Part shown: positions 10,901 to 19,912 of the stretch, piece by piece
Layout of the letters: each line of letters begins with the position of its first letter
Position numbering within the stretch: position 1 is the stretch's first letter
DNA from: an uncultured Gammaproteobacteria bacterium
GTDB taxonomy: Bacteria; Pseudomonadota; Gammaproteobacteria; Nitrosococcales; Methylophagaceae
Length of the DNA stretch: 64,000 nucleotides
Assembly: GCA_905181885.1 (NCBI GenBank)
Contig: CAJIZI010000001.1
Location: forward strand, 62,001 to 126,000
Reading direction: 5' to 3'
Position numbers and translations under genes: made by a program
Notes under the pieces: generated by a model
Seen by the model: only the letters and a program-made list of their open reading frames with translations
Databases searched by the model: none
What the model was told of the DNA's origin: nothing

Positions 10901-11209
10901 CTGAGAACATACAGGTAACAAATCAAAGATCCGCCATGTCATCGCAACTTTACTAAAGGCTGATTCATGTGGAATTTCAGGCAAGACTCGCCGGAATAAT
11001 GCCCATATATAGGCAGAGGGGTAAGGAAAGTCAATATGGCTAGCAATACCATGATGTTGGGCTATGTAGAGTGATAGCCATCGTGATAACTCATTACTCT
11101 GAACAATAATGATTTCTGCTTCGAGTGGCGGTAATGGCGCTGATTTTTGCTGCTCAGCTAGTCTAGCAGCCAGCTGCAACATATCATTACTGTAGACCAC
11201 TTTAAGCAT
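7976..11209 (-). pseudogene. recC: Exodeoxyribonuclease V gamma subunit RecC, interrupted by two frameshifts
   Basis: RecC recognises Chi and splits the DNA strands in the RecBCD complex. Three consecutive frames make up the gene: 11209-10229 (326 aa; VVYSNDMLQLAARLA, IIIVQSNELSRWLS, DFPYPSAYIW), 10269-9472 (265 aa; DVVVMTPDIDVYAGSIDAVFG, IPYGISG) and 9427-7976 (483 aa; VTFCGMVPMRSIPF, VVCLIGMNGDSYPR). The first break is repaired by removing one C from a CCC run (10264-10266). The second, near 9477-9482, needs one base added or two removed. The bases between the second stop and the third start translate, in the third frame, to a plausible linker (LDRFVESTELANFEKK). The repaired length is about 1077 residues, normal for RecC. 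The last codons overlap the recB start. This is the first gene of the recC-recB-recD operon. Confidence 0.87.
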
Positions 11210-11348
11210 CTATTTTCTTGTCCCTTTTTTAAAGTTCTTATGACATATACTTCACTTTAAACTATACCGAACTTAAATATAAATGCATCAATAATTGTTG
11301 GCGTTGCCCCTGTCTTTTCTATTCTTAGTCAACAACCCAAACAATCAT

Positions 11349-12272
11349 CTAATGAACTGTTTCGGAATTAAAAACTGAACCCTCACTATTTTCAATAAAA
11401 ATAAACACGACCTCATTTTTATCGAAATAGTAATGTTCATTGCAAAATTCACAAGCTACTTCAATATTACCCTTTTCTTCAACTAAGTTCATCGCATCCT
11501 GCTGTCCCAACAAACTAATAGTGTTGGCAACTCGCTCTCGTGAGCAGTTACAAGCAAATTCTAGTGTATTTAATGACAGAAGGCGACATTCTTCCTCATG
11601 AAATAAGCGATGTAACAATGTCCCCGCACCCAGATCCAATAGTTCAGAATCTTTGACCGTTGCAGAGAGCTGGCTGATCCGATTCCATGACTCTGCATCT
11701 TGAGCATTATGCTCATCTGCTGATGGCAGTTGTTGTATCAATAGTCCAGCAACGCAATGTGCATTAGAAGATAACCAAACTTGAGTTTCTAATTGTTCAG
11801 ATTGTCTGAAATAAGTTTGTAGTAATTCTGCAACTGACCCCCCATCTAGGCTAACAATACCCTGATAAGGCGTATTTGCACCATCCATTTCAATCGTAAT
11901 TGCTAAATTACCCTCACCAGTAATTTCAGCTAAAGATCCATTATCTATAATTTCCTCGTCTTCATCCCACTGGGCAAAGGCCCGCAAAGTATTTTGGCTC
12001 GTACATTCAACCATCATTAGAGTTACCGGTCCTGATGACTTTATTTGCAGTACTAATCGACCATCTATTTTCACTGTTGCTGCTAACAAAGCGGCCGCTG
12101 CCATCATCTGACCTAACAAATTCTGAATTGCAGGTGGATACTCACGACGCGAGATTACATTTTGCCATGTCTCATGCAAATGAACCCATTCGCCACGGAT
12201 CTCGGCATTATCAAAAATAAATCGTTGTAAGTTATCAGACTGAAATGACAATGCGACCCTAGTTTCATTCAT
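11349..12272 (-). CDS. hslO: Redox-regulated holdase chaperone Hsp33
   Basis: Hsp33 is a cytoplasmic chaperone activated by oxidative unfolding. The C-terminal zinc site FACNCSRE ... CEFCNEHYYF (CxC plus CxxC) is intact. I chose the ATG at 12272 (MNETRVALSFQSDNLQRF), giving 307 residues, instead of an in-frame ATG at 12317. The shorter protein matches the usual Hsp33 start, and a GGAAAA ribosome binding site sits about 8 bases before it. The longer start would place its first codons inside a terminator-like hairpin (12283-12320). The gene follows htpG on the same strand, so two stress chaperones are in tandem, with the hairpin between them. Confidence 0.92.
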   Translation of the reverse strand: MNETRVALSFQSDNLQRFIFDNAEIRGEWVHLHETWQNVISRREYPPAIQNLLGQMMAAAALLAATVKIDGRLVLQIKSSGPVTLMMVECTSQNTLRAFAQWDEDEEIIDNGSLAEITGEGNLAITIEMDGANTPYQGIVSLDGGSVAELLQTYFRQSEQLETQVWLSSNAHCVAGLLIQQLPSADEHNAQDAESWNRISQLSATVKDSELLDLGAGTLLHRLFHEEECRLLSLNTLEFACNCSRERVANTISLLGQQDAMNLVEEKGNIEVACEFCNEHYYFDKNEVVFIFIENSEGSVFNSETVH

Positions 12273-12282
12273 AAAATTTTCC

Positions 12283-12320
12283 AAAAAAAATGCCGGACAT
12301 AAAGCTTCGTCCAGCATTTT
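12283..12320 (-). terminator. Rho-independent terminator after htpG, abutting the hslO ribosome binding site
   Basis: Read on the minus strand, a 12-bp stem (AAAATGCTGGAC paired with GTCCGGCATTTT, one G-U pair) has a 10-base loop and runs straight into eight Ts. Only a few bases after the T run comes the GGAAAA ribosome binding site of hslO. It terminates htpG transcripts. Because no space is left for a promoter between it and hslO, it may also act as an attenuator for hslO. Confidence 0.75.
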
Positions 12321-12393
12321 ACCCTAACCGGTTAACTAAATAACATCCTGTTCTTGTTACATACTGCCATCGTTAAATAAAAACACGAACAGA

Positions 12394-14305
12394 TTATGCA
12401 ACTTGGAGTAACAATGTATTTAAACGTTTGACGTAGCTTGCAGGATCTTCTAGTTGGCCACCTTCGGCCAATAATGCTTGATCGAACAAAATTGATGACC
12501 AATCGCTAAAGCGATCGTCATCTAATTCATCTTTTAAACGCATAACCATGGGATGCTCTGGATTAATTTCAAAAATAGGCTTTGTACCACCGACTTCCTG
12601 ACCAGCTGCTTTTAGCATCCGCTCGAGATTAGCACTCATATCCATATCATCCACTACCAAACAAGCAGGAGAGTCAGTTAAGCGATGCGTAATACGAACA
12701 TCTTTAACATTGTCACCTAATGCAGTTTTCACTCGCTCGACTAAATCAGCAAAGTTTTTATCAGTTTCTTCCTGAGCTTTTTTCTCTCCTTCATCAGCCA
12801 GCTCACCTAAATCAAGATCACCTTTGGCAACTGATTGAAGTGACTTACCATCGAACTCAGTTAATGAGTTAGTTAGCCATTCATCTACACGCTCGGCCAT
12901 TAATAAAACTTCAATTCCTTTTTTACGGAATACTTCCAAGTGAGGACTGTTTTTAGCTGCAGCAAAACTTTCTGCCGTTATGTAATAAATTTTGTCCTGT
13001 TTTTCTTTCATCCGACCGACATAATTAGCCAAGGAAACAGTCTGCTCCTCGCTACCCGTTTCAGTAGTTGAAAACAACATCAATTTTGCCAAAGCTTCTT
13101 TGTTAGGTAAGTCTTCTCCTGGTCCTTCTTTAATCACCTGCCCAAATTCTTTCCAAAAAGTTGCATATTTTTCAGCATTCTTTTTAGCCATTTTAGCTAA
13201 TTCGCTGAGGATTTTCTTCACAGATGCCGCGCGAATACTATCAATTGTTTTGCTACCTTGCAAAATTTCACGCGACACATTTAGCGGTAAATCATTAGTA
13301 TCAATTACACCGCGAATAAAACGTAGGTATCTTGGCATCAATTGCTCTGCATCTTCCATTATAAATACGCGCTTAACATACAATCTTTAAACCATGAGTC
13401 CGTTCACGATCCCAAAGATCAAATGGTGCTTTTGAGGGAATATAAAGTAAAGATGTGTATTCTGTTTTGCCTTCTACTTTATTATGACTCCAGCTCAAAG
13501 GTTCTTGGAAGTCATGAGAGATTTGTTTATAAAATTCCTGATACTGCTCGTCAGTAATCTCACCCTTAGATAAGGTCCATAAAGCAGTTGCTTTATTGAC
13601 AGTTTCATCCTCAAGTACAGCATTTTCATCAATTTTACCGTCTTCATCCGGCATTGGCTCTTTTGACATCATAATCGGTAAATCAATATGATCTGAATAT
13701 TTAGTAATACAACTTCTTAAGCGCCAACTATTTAAAAATTCGTCTTGGTCTTTACGTAAATGTAAAGTGACCTCAGTTCCTCGTAAAGGCTTTTCAACTG
13801 TTTTAATAGTGAACTCACCCTTACCTTTTGACTGCCATTCCACACCATGTTCGGCTGTCAAACCAGCACGACGTGTTTTTAATGTGACTTTATCTGCGAC
13901 AATAAAAGCTGAATAAAAACCAACACCAAATTGACCGATTAGTTGTGAATCTTTAGTTTGGTCTCCAGTCATATTATCGAAGAACTTCTTAGTTCCTGAA
14001 TTAGCAATAGTTCCTATGTTGTCAATCACCTCTTCTCGAGTCATCCCAATTCCATTATCGGTAATTGTGATCGTTTTAGCATCTTTATCAAAAGTTACTT
14101 TTATTTTTAGATCGGCATCTTCTTCATATAGGCCATCATCAGCAAGTGCTTCAAAACGCAGTTTATCTGATGCATCTGCAGCGTTAGAAATAAGCTCACG
14201 CATAAAGATTTCTTTGTTGCTATATAGGGAATGGATCATTAAATCCAATAACTGGGCTACTTCTGTTTGAAAACCTAAGGTTTGTTTATCTGCTTTAACG
14301 GTCAT
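12394..14305 (-). pseudogene. htpG: Chaperone HtpG (Hsp90 family), one frameshift as sequenced
   Basis: HtpG is the cytosolic ATP-dependent Hsp90. The N-terminal frame (from 14305 to 13373) has the GHKL ATPase motifs: [39 protein letters not shown]. The second frame (to 12394) begins at [21 protein letters not shown] and runs to the normal C-terminus. At 13381-13386 the frame changes in the middle of the conserved GLK-x-YVxRVFI motif; removing one base restores it. The repaired protein is about 636 residues, normal for HtpG. The start at 14305 ([15 protein letters not shown]) matches the family and follows a GGAGG site; an upstream in-frame ATG at 14416 gives an unrelated extension. Sequencing error is the simplest explanation for the break. 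Confidence 0.9.
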
Positions 14306-14535
14306 TTGAAATACTGCCTCCATTCTGGCTTTGTTTTTTATCATAAAGACATCAAATGGGGGCAAGCTTGTAAACTTCAAGGGGAAAACGAGATGAAACT
14401 TAACCTTTTCTTGCAAAAATTATTCTCATAATATTTACCCAAAGATAACTCAGATAATTCAATTAAGTAATATTCCCCTGAAGTGCCCGTCCTCTGATAA
14501 AGTGAGAATGTAGTAATCAGAGTAATAACTGCCAT

Positions 14536-15303
14536 ATGCAAGAAACTGAATTACGAGTACTAACCTATAATATCCATAAAGGTTTTAGTACCGGAAATCG
14601 CCGCTTTGTACTTCCACGTCTCCGTGAAGCAATTCTTAAAGCCGATGCGGATATTCTTTTATTGCAAGAGGTTCAAGGTAAGCATAGTCGACATGAAATA
14701 ACACAAGATGGCTGGCCGAAATGTTCTCATGCCGAGTTTATTGCTGAGGGTGTATGGCCTCATATTATTTACGCCAAAAATGCGCTTTATACCAAAGGAG
14801 ACCATGGAAATGCCATCCTTAGTAAATATCCTTTTATACGTTGGGAAAATATTAATGTATCTGCACTATCTTGGGCAAGCCGTAGTCTATTACATGGCGT
14901 ACTTAAATTACCCCATGTAAATGAAGAGCTACATATTATTTGCATCCATCTTGGGCTCATAAGTATCGAAAGAAAGAAGCAGTTTAAGATTCTTTGTGAG
15001 CGAATAGAGGCCCATGTCCCAAAAAACTCTCCACTAATTTTAGCTGGTGATTTTAATGATTGGAGTGAAAAGGCACAGCACTATCTTTCCGAGCATCTAA
15101 ATCTAAAAGAGACTCATCAAACACTACATAATAAACATGCTAGAACTTGGCCTGCTTGGATGCCTATTTTGAAAATGGATAGAGTCTACTATCGGGGGGT
15201 CGAACCACTATCTTGTATAAGACCTCGCCACGGCTTATGGCGCAAGCTATCTGACCATGCACCCTTACTCGCAACATTTAAAATTACTACAGATGTTGAA
15301 TGA
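14536..15303 (+). CDS. Endonuclease/exonuclease/phosphatase (EEP) family protein
   Basis: The 255-residue protein has the EEP (DNase I/ExoIII/inositol-phosphatase fold) metal and catalytic motifs in order: LTYNIHKGFS at about 9-18, LLLQEVQG with Glu45, a LAGDFNDWS motif near residue 180, and LSDHAPLLATF near the C-terminus. It resembles the YbhP-type proteins of proteobacteria, which are believed to be cytosolic phosphodiesterases of unknown substrate. There is no signal peptide. It is transcribed convergently with yaaA, with a 21-bp gap, and stands alone on its strand. Confidence 0.8.
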   Translation: MQETELRVLTYNIHKGFSTGNRRFVLPRLREAILKADADILLLQEVQGKHSRHEITQDGWPKCSHAEFIAEGVWPHIIYAKNALYTKGDHGNAILSKYPFIRWENINVSALSWASRSLLHGVLKLPHVNEELHIICIHLGLISIERKKQFKILCERIEAHVPKNSPLILAGDFNDWSEKAQHYLSEHLNLKETHQTLHNKHARTWPAWMPILKMDRVYYRGVEPLSCIRPRHGLWRKLSDHAPLLATFKITTDVE

Positions 15304-15324
15304 AGCCTAATTTGCGATCTCTGC

Positions 15325-16092
15325 TTAAGCAGTGCGAATAAATACCCAATCAACACCATTCGACATCTCAGCACTAAACCTATAGCCATCGCTATCGAAT
15401 GACTTCAACTGCTCAGGATCATTGATACGATGATCGATGATATAACGACTCATTAAACCCCGTGCTTTTTTTGCATAAAAACTGATGATCTTATATTGAC
15501 CACCTTTCAAGTCTTTAAATACTGGGGTAATAACTTTGATATTAAGCTTCTTGGCTTCTAGAACTTTAAAGTATTCATTAGATGCTAGGTTGACCACAAC
15601 AGCATCTGACTGCGAAGCTTCACTTTCTATTTCAGTACGAAGTTGACCTCCCCAAAACTGATATAAATTTTTACCTTTAGAATTAGCAAGCTGTGTACCC
15701 ATCTCTAAGCGATAAGGCTGAATTAAATCCAAGGGTTTTAATACACCATAAAGACCCGATAAGATTCTTAAATGTTGTTGAGCAAAATCTAAGCCCTCTT
15801 GGTCAATTGTATCTGCATCTAAACCAGAATAAACATCACCCTTAAATGCCAATACCGCTTGTTTTGAGTTATCAAGATCAAATGGCTGCTTCCATGTTTG
15901 AAAACGGGCCGAATTCAAACCTGCCAATTTATCACTCAACTTCATTAATGTAGCGATACCCGATACAGATAATTGTTGCAACTCATCAATCAGCGCTTGT
16001 GATTGTGCCAAAAACTTTGGTTGCGTATGGCAGTCTGTTCCTGGCTTTGATTCGAAATCCAACGTTTTCGCTGGTGAAATAATTGTAAGCAT
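15325..16092 (-). CDS. yaaA: Peroxide stress protein YaaA (UPF0246/DUF328)
   Basis: YaaA lowers intracellular free iron and limits oxidative DNA damage during peroxide stress, and it has a DNA-binding helix-hairpin-helix-like fold. The protein is 255 residues, the normal length. It starts MLTIISPAKTLDFESKP and contains FKGDVYSGLDADT, LRILSGLYGVLKPLDLIQPYRLEMGT, NLASNEYFKV and KKARGLMSRY, all hallmark blocks of the family. It stands alone between convergent and divergent neighbours. The oxidative-stress theme recalls the SOR-like gene and hslO nearby, but nothing in the sequence ties them together. Confidence 0.93.
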   Translation of the reverse strand: MLTIISPAKTLDFESKPGTDCHTQPKFLAQSQALIDELQQLSVSGIATLMKLSDKLAGLNSARFQTWKQPFDLDNSKQAVLAFKGDVYSGLDADTIDQEGLDFAQQHLRILSGLYGVLKPLDLIQPYRLEMGTQLANSKGKNLYQFWGGQLRTEIESEASQSDAVVVNLASNEYFKVLEAKKLNIKVITPVFKDLKGGQYKIISFYAKKARGLMSRYIIDHRINDPEQLKSFDSDGYRFSAEMSNGVDWVFIRTA

Positions 16093-16247
16093 AATTTAAC
16101 ATCCTAGATCTGCAAACTTGATTAACACTCTACCATTTCTTTTTTAACTACACCAAGTTATCCAGCTTGATATCACAATACCACTAGAGCTTACTTCCTA
16201 AGTATGTGAAAATCAGAAGTTAAATTAAACCTTAATCTAACGACATT

Positions 16248-16763
16248 ATGATAAAAAATATTATTAACAGCATCGACATCCTAAATGAAACCATCGGCCG
16301 TGCAGCATCTTGGCTCGTACTCGCAATGGTTTTGCTTATTTGTTATGACGTTACTATGCGCTATTCCTTTCATCAGGGGTCCGTTGCTCTGCAAGAGCTA
16401 GAATGGCATCTTTTCGCACTCATCTTCTTGCTTGGATCAGCATACACACTAAAACATAATAATCATGTCCGAGTAGATATACTCTATCAAAGTCAGTATC
16501 TATCGAATAAACATCGCGCGTTGATCAATATTCTCGGCATCCTCTTATTCTTGATACCCTTTTGTGTCTTAATCCTCATAACTACCTGGCCATTTGTAGA
16601 AAATGCCTATTACTATTTAGAAGGTTCTCCTGATCCCGGTGGCCTGCCCTATCGATACCTACTCAAAGGCAGCATTTTAGTTGCTTTTACACTCCTTATT
16701 TTACAAGGGGTCGCTGAACTACTCAGAAATTACCTCATCTTGACCAAACAGGATCCAAGTTAA
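16248..16763 (+). CDS. dctQ: TRAP transporter small permease subunit (DctQ family)
   Basis: The 171-residue protein has four hydrophobic segments and the DctQ pattern: RAASWLVLAMVLLICYDVTMRY at the first helix, LQELEWHLFALIFLLGSAYTLK at the second with the typical EWH, then NNHVRVDI. It forms the membrane complex of a tripartite ATP-independent periplasmic transporter with the next gene. Its stop overlaps the dctM start (TAATG). The ribosome binding site is weak. Sequence similarity by eye is to the TRAP systems annotated for mannitol or chloroaromatic compounds, but the substrate cannot be predicted without the binding protein, which is not nearby. Confidence 0.88.
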   Translation: MIKNIINSIDILNETIGRAASWLVLAMVLLICYDVTMRYSFHQGSVALQELEWHLFALIFLLGSAYTLKHNNHVRVDILYQSQYLSNKHRALINILGILLFLIPFCVLILITTWPFVENAYYYLEGSPDPGGLPYRYLLKGSILVAFTLLILQGVAELLRNYLILTKQDPS

Positions 16764-18064
16764 TGGAGGTCTGGGCTTTAGTTATGTTTGCAGTGTTATT
16801 TGTCCTGTTACTCGCAGGATTCCCTGTGGCTTTTACACTCGGGGCTGTTGCACTCGCATTTGGTAGTACATTTTTAGGGCTAGATTTCTTTGATCTACTG
16901 CCTCTCAGGATCTGGGGCATTATGACTAACTTCACACTGTTAGCAGTGCCTTTGTTTATTTTTATGGGTGTAATTCTAGAAAAATCTGGCCTCGCCGAAG
17001 AACTACTCGAGACAATGGGTCGCTTATTCGGTCGAGTTCGCGGCGGTCTTGCCATTTCTGTAGTATTGGTCGGTGCTCTTCTAGCTGCCACTACTGGGGT
17101 TGTAGGCGCCTCTGTTGTGACAATGGCAGTAATTGCCCTACCTGTCATGCTAAAGCATGGCTATGCGCCCTCACTTGCCGGTGGGACTATTGCTGCATCA
17201 GGCACATTGGGCCAAATCATTCCACCTAGCATTATTTTAATATTGTTAGGCGATGTCATTGGTGTTCCCGTAGGACAGCTCTTCATGGGAGCTGCCATCC
17301 CAGGCATGATGTTAGTGTTTTCTTATATTCTATACATTACTTTTGTCTCATGGCGACACCCCGAACTCGCGCCTGCAATAAGTGCCATTACTTATGATGA
17401 TAGCGAGCTCGGTTTTAAAGTTCTTAAAAGCTTGCTCCCCCCACTTTTTTTAGTACTTGCTGTCTTAGGGTCTATTTTTCTTGGCATTGCATCCCCAACA
17501 GAGTCGGCGGCTGTTGGTGCATTAGGTGCCATGCTTCTCGCTGCATCCCATCACAAGCTGAACCTAGTAAATCTTAACGAAGCAATGCAACAGACGACTC
17601 GTCTAACCAGTATGGTATTTTTAATTTTGATTGGTGCCACTGCTTTTGGACTAGTCTTTGTCGGCATGGGTGGTGATCACTTAATCTTTGAAATTTTTGA
17701 TGAGCTGCCTGGAGGGAAATGGACATTCTTAATTCTGAGCATGCTGCTTATTTTCTTGCTTGGCTTTTTCTTAGACTTCATTGAAATTTGTTTCATTGTC
17801 GTACCTATTATTGCCCCTGTGGCTATTCACTTGGGACTTGATCCGCTTTGGTTCGCTTTGTTGATTGCACTAAATTTACAAACTTCCTTTCTAACTCCAC
17901 CTTTTGGATTTTCACTCTTTTACCTAAAAGCCAGTGCACCAGACTTAAAGCTGCAAGAGATTTATAAAGGCATCATTCCTTTTATCATTATTCAAGTAGT
18001 TATTTTGGGACTCGTCATTACATTTCCAGGCCTTACGCTCTGGCTCCCTAACTTAATGGGATAA
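16763..18064 (+). CDS. dctM: TRAP transporter large permease subunit (DctM family)
   Basis: DctM is the sodium-coupled transport subunit of TRAP transporters in the inner membrane. The 433-residue protein is hydrophobic throughout, with roughly twelve membrane segments. It contains family blocks such as AVPLFIFMGVILEKSGLAEEL, GALLAATTGVVGASVVTMAVIALPVML and GTLGQIIPPSIILI, plus a C-terminal LNLQTSFLTPPFGFSLFYLK. It overlaps dctQ by one base. No DctP-type periplasmic binding protein is encoded on either side: yaaA lies upstream and epmA downstream. Confidence 0.92.
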   Translation: MEVWALVMFAVLFVLLLAGFPVAFTLGAVALAFGSTFLGLDFFDLLPLRIWGIMTNFTLLAVPLFIFMGVILEKSGLAEELLETMGRLFGRVRGGLAISVVLVGALLAATTGVVGASVVTMAVIALPVMLKHGYAPSLAGGTIAASGTLGQIIPPSIILILLGDVIGVPVGQLFMGAAIPGMMLVFSYILYITFVSWRHPELAPAISAITYDDSELGFKVLKSLLPPLFLVLAVLGSIFLGIASPTESAAVGALGAMLLAASHHKLNLVNLNEAMQQTTRLTSMVFLILIGATAFGLVFVGMGGDHLIFEIFDELPGGKWTFLILSMLLIFLLGFFLDFIEICFIVVPIIAPVAIHLGLDPLWFALLIALNLQTSFLTPPFGFSLFYLKASAPDLKLQEIYKGIIPFIIIQVVILGLVITFPGLTLWLPNLMG

Positions 18065-18194
18065 TACTACTGGTACATTCACGTGGTTTATTGCTTACCA
18101 AATTCACTAACACCTCACTCCCAGAATAACTATTTACGCTCTTTTGAACGGCCTTTTGGCTTTTATAACCAGTGAATTTATGGCCACTTTCCTT

Positions 18195-19146
18195 TTAATA
18201 AAAGGGTAGGTTCTGTACACAATCGATTGACTCTTTATTCATAGCGAGCATTAGTAAACGATCAAGTCCTAATGCCACTCCTGTACAGGGAGGTAAACCC
18301 AAACTCCATCGCAGCAAGTAACTTTTCATCAATTGGCATTTCTGCTTTACCAAGTTTTAGACGTTGTTGATTATCGTACTCAAATCGTTTTCTAAGTTCT
18401 TTAGCATCTAATAATTCATCATAGCCATTTGCCACCTCAAGTCCACCAGCATAGAGCTCAAAACGAGCAGCCACTTGCTCACCATCATTATCTAGTTTTA
18501 CTTTTGCTAGTTGAGCCTGTGAAGCAGGAAAGTTATAAATGAAAACTGGTTTTTTTAAGCTTGCTAATTCCGGTTCAATCACTTGACTCATTAGCAACTC
18601 TAACCAGCCATCACGATCCAGATAAAAGTCGCCTGAAAAGCTCGGGAGTTTCTTGATAGCAAGCTTTTGTAATTCATCCTTTGAGCATACTAAAACATTA
18701 ATATTCAGATATTGAGAAAAAACCTCTTTGTAAGAAAACCGAACTGATTCTGAATAACTAGTAATTGTCTGAAGTAAAGCAGCAACCTCATCCATCAGCT
18801 CTTCAAGGTTTAGTTCAGGCCTATACCATTCCAACATTGTGAATTCAGGGGAGTGTAGTCGGCCTCGCTCACCATTACGGAAAACTTTGGCGATTTGGTA
18901 AATTGACCCTGACCCTCCTGCCAACAAAACTTTCATCGCAAACTCAGGGGAAGTTTGTAAATAATAGCTGGCTTTGTCAATAGAGCCCATTGGAATGAAT
19001 TCCGTTTTAAAACTTTCTAAATATGGAGCCGTCGGTGCAGCTCTAGATAATATCGGTGTATCAACTTCCAACACATGCCTTTGAGAGAAAAAATGACGTA
19101 TATCAGAAACTATTCGAGCTCGCCCTTTTATTATCTCTATGTCCAT
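18195..19146 (-). pseudogene. epmA: EF-P--(R)-beta-lysine ligase EpmA, one frameshift near the C-terminus
   Basis: EpmA is a truncated class II lysyl-tRNA-synthetase paralogue that attaches (R)-beta-lysine to EF-P. The main frame (19146-18262, 294 aa) has the class II motifs LEVDTPILSRAAPTAPYLESF, YLQTSPEFAMKVLLAGG and FRNGERGRLHSPEFTMLEWYRP. It then breaks at MEFGF. In the next frame the conserved end continues as GLPPCTGVALGLDRLLMLA and stops at 18195, so motif 3 is encoded but out of frame. Removing one G from a GGG run (CCC on the plus strand, 18298-18300) restores about 316 residues. Its substrate EF-P is the next gene upstream, and EpmB lies just beyond. Confidence 0.88.
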
Positions 19147-19289
19147 AAAGGTTGCAGCTCCCTTTTCATAATCGCCACTTTTATCTGTTTGACTTTTTTC
19201 TGAATAATAAAGTAATTTTTAACTGACACTTAGACGACTTAAATTACAAAGCTATAAGAATAAAAAGAACAGTATTAAAACTTATAATT

Positions 19290-19859
19290 CTAAGTCTTAG
19301 CCCGCTCTACATACTCTCCGCTTCGTGTATCAACACGTAATAGCTCACCAATTTCAATAAATAAGGGAACACGCACTACGGCTCCAGTTTCTAATGTTGC
19401 TGGTTTTCCACCACCACCAGACGTATCACCTTTTAAACCAGGGTCAGTATCGGCAACCACCAAGTTAACGAAGTTAGGAGCTGTAACTAGTAAGGGTGAA
19501 CCATTCCACTGAGTAACCGTATAAATATATTGTTCTTTCAACCAGTTTTTACAATCTTCAATTGAACTCGCATCAGCAGTATGTTGTTCAAAACTTACGG
19601 GATCCATAAAGTACCAAAACTCCCCATCGGTGTAGGAATATTCTAATTCAACTTCCATTACATCAGCGCTTTCTACGCTATCACCTGATTTGAAGGTTCG
19701 TTCGTTCACGCGCCCTGTTTTCAAGTTACGGAATTTAACTCGGTTGAATGCCTGGCCTTTGCCTGGCTTAACTAATTCGTTTTCGAGGATGCTACAAGGA
19801 TCGCCATCCAGCATAAATTTGAGTCCGGATTTAAATTCATTTGTACTTAAATTTGCCAT
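19290..19859 (-). CDS. efp: Translation elongation factor P
   Basis: EF-P relieves ribosome stalling at polyproline stretches. The 189-residue protein has the three-domain length of the family. It contains [14 protein letters not shown], in which Lys34 is the residue modified by beta-lysylation, and ends with a GEYVERAKT tail. Both lysylation enzymes flank it (epmA downstream on the same strand, epmB divergent upstream), so the EpmAB modification route is expected rather than rhamnosylation or deoxyhypusine-type modification. A short AT-rich gap separates it from epmB and probably holds both promoters. Confidence 0.95.
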   Translation of the reverse strand: MANLSTNEFKSGLKFMLDGDPCSILENELVKPGKGQAFNRVKFRNLKTGRVNERTFKSGDSVESADVMEVELEYSYTDGEFWYFMDPVSFEQHTADASSIEDCKNWLKEQYIYTVTQWNGSPLLVTAPNFVNLVVADTDPGLKGDTSGGGGKPATLETGAVVRVPLFIEIGELLRVDTRSGEYVERAKT

Positions 19860-19912
19860 AGCAACCTCTTATAGGGGACGATAAAACGTCATTTTCATTA
19901 GTTAGGCGCATC

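Noticed and set aside
16735-17148. 137-codon minus-strand frame over dctM
   Set aside because: It is a Thr/Pro/Arg-rich antisense shadow of a membrane-protein gene.
19147-19169. Possible longer EpmA start with a frameshift (MKRELQPLWT)
   Set aside because: It would need another surplus or missing base, and the peptide does not clearly match the EpmA N-terminus.
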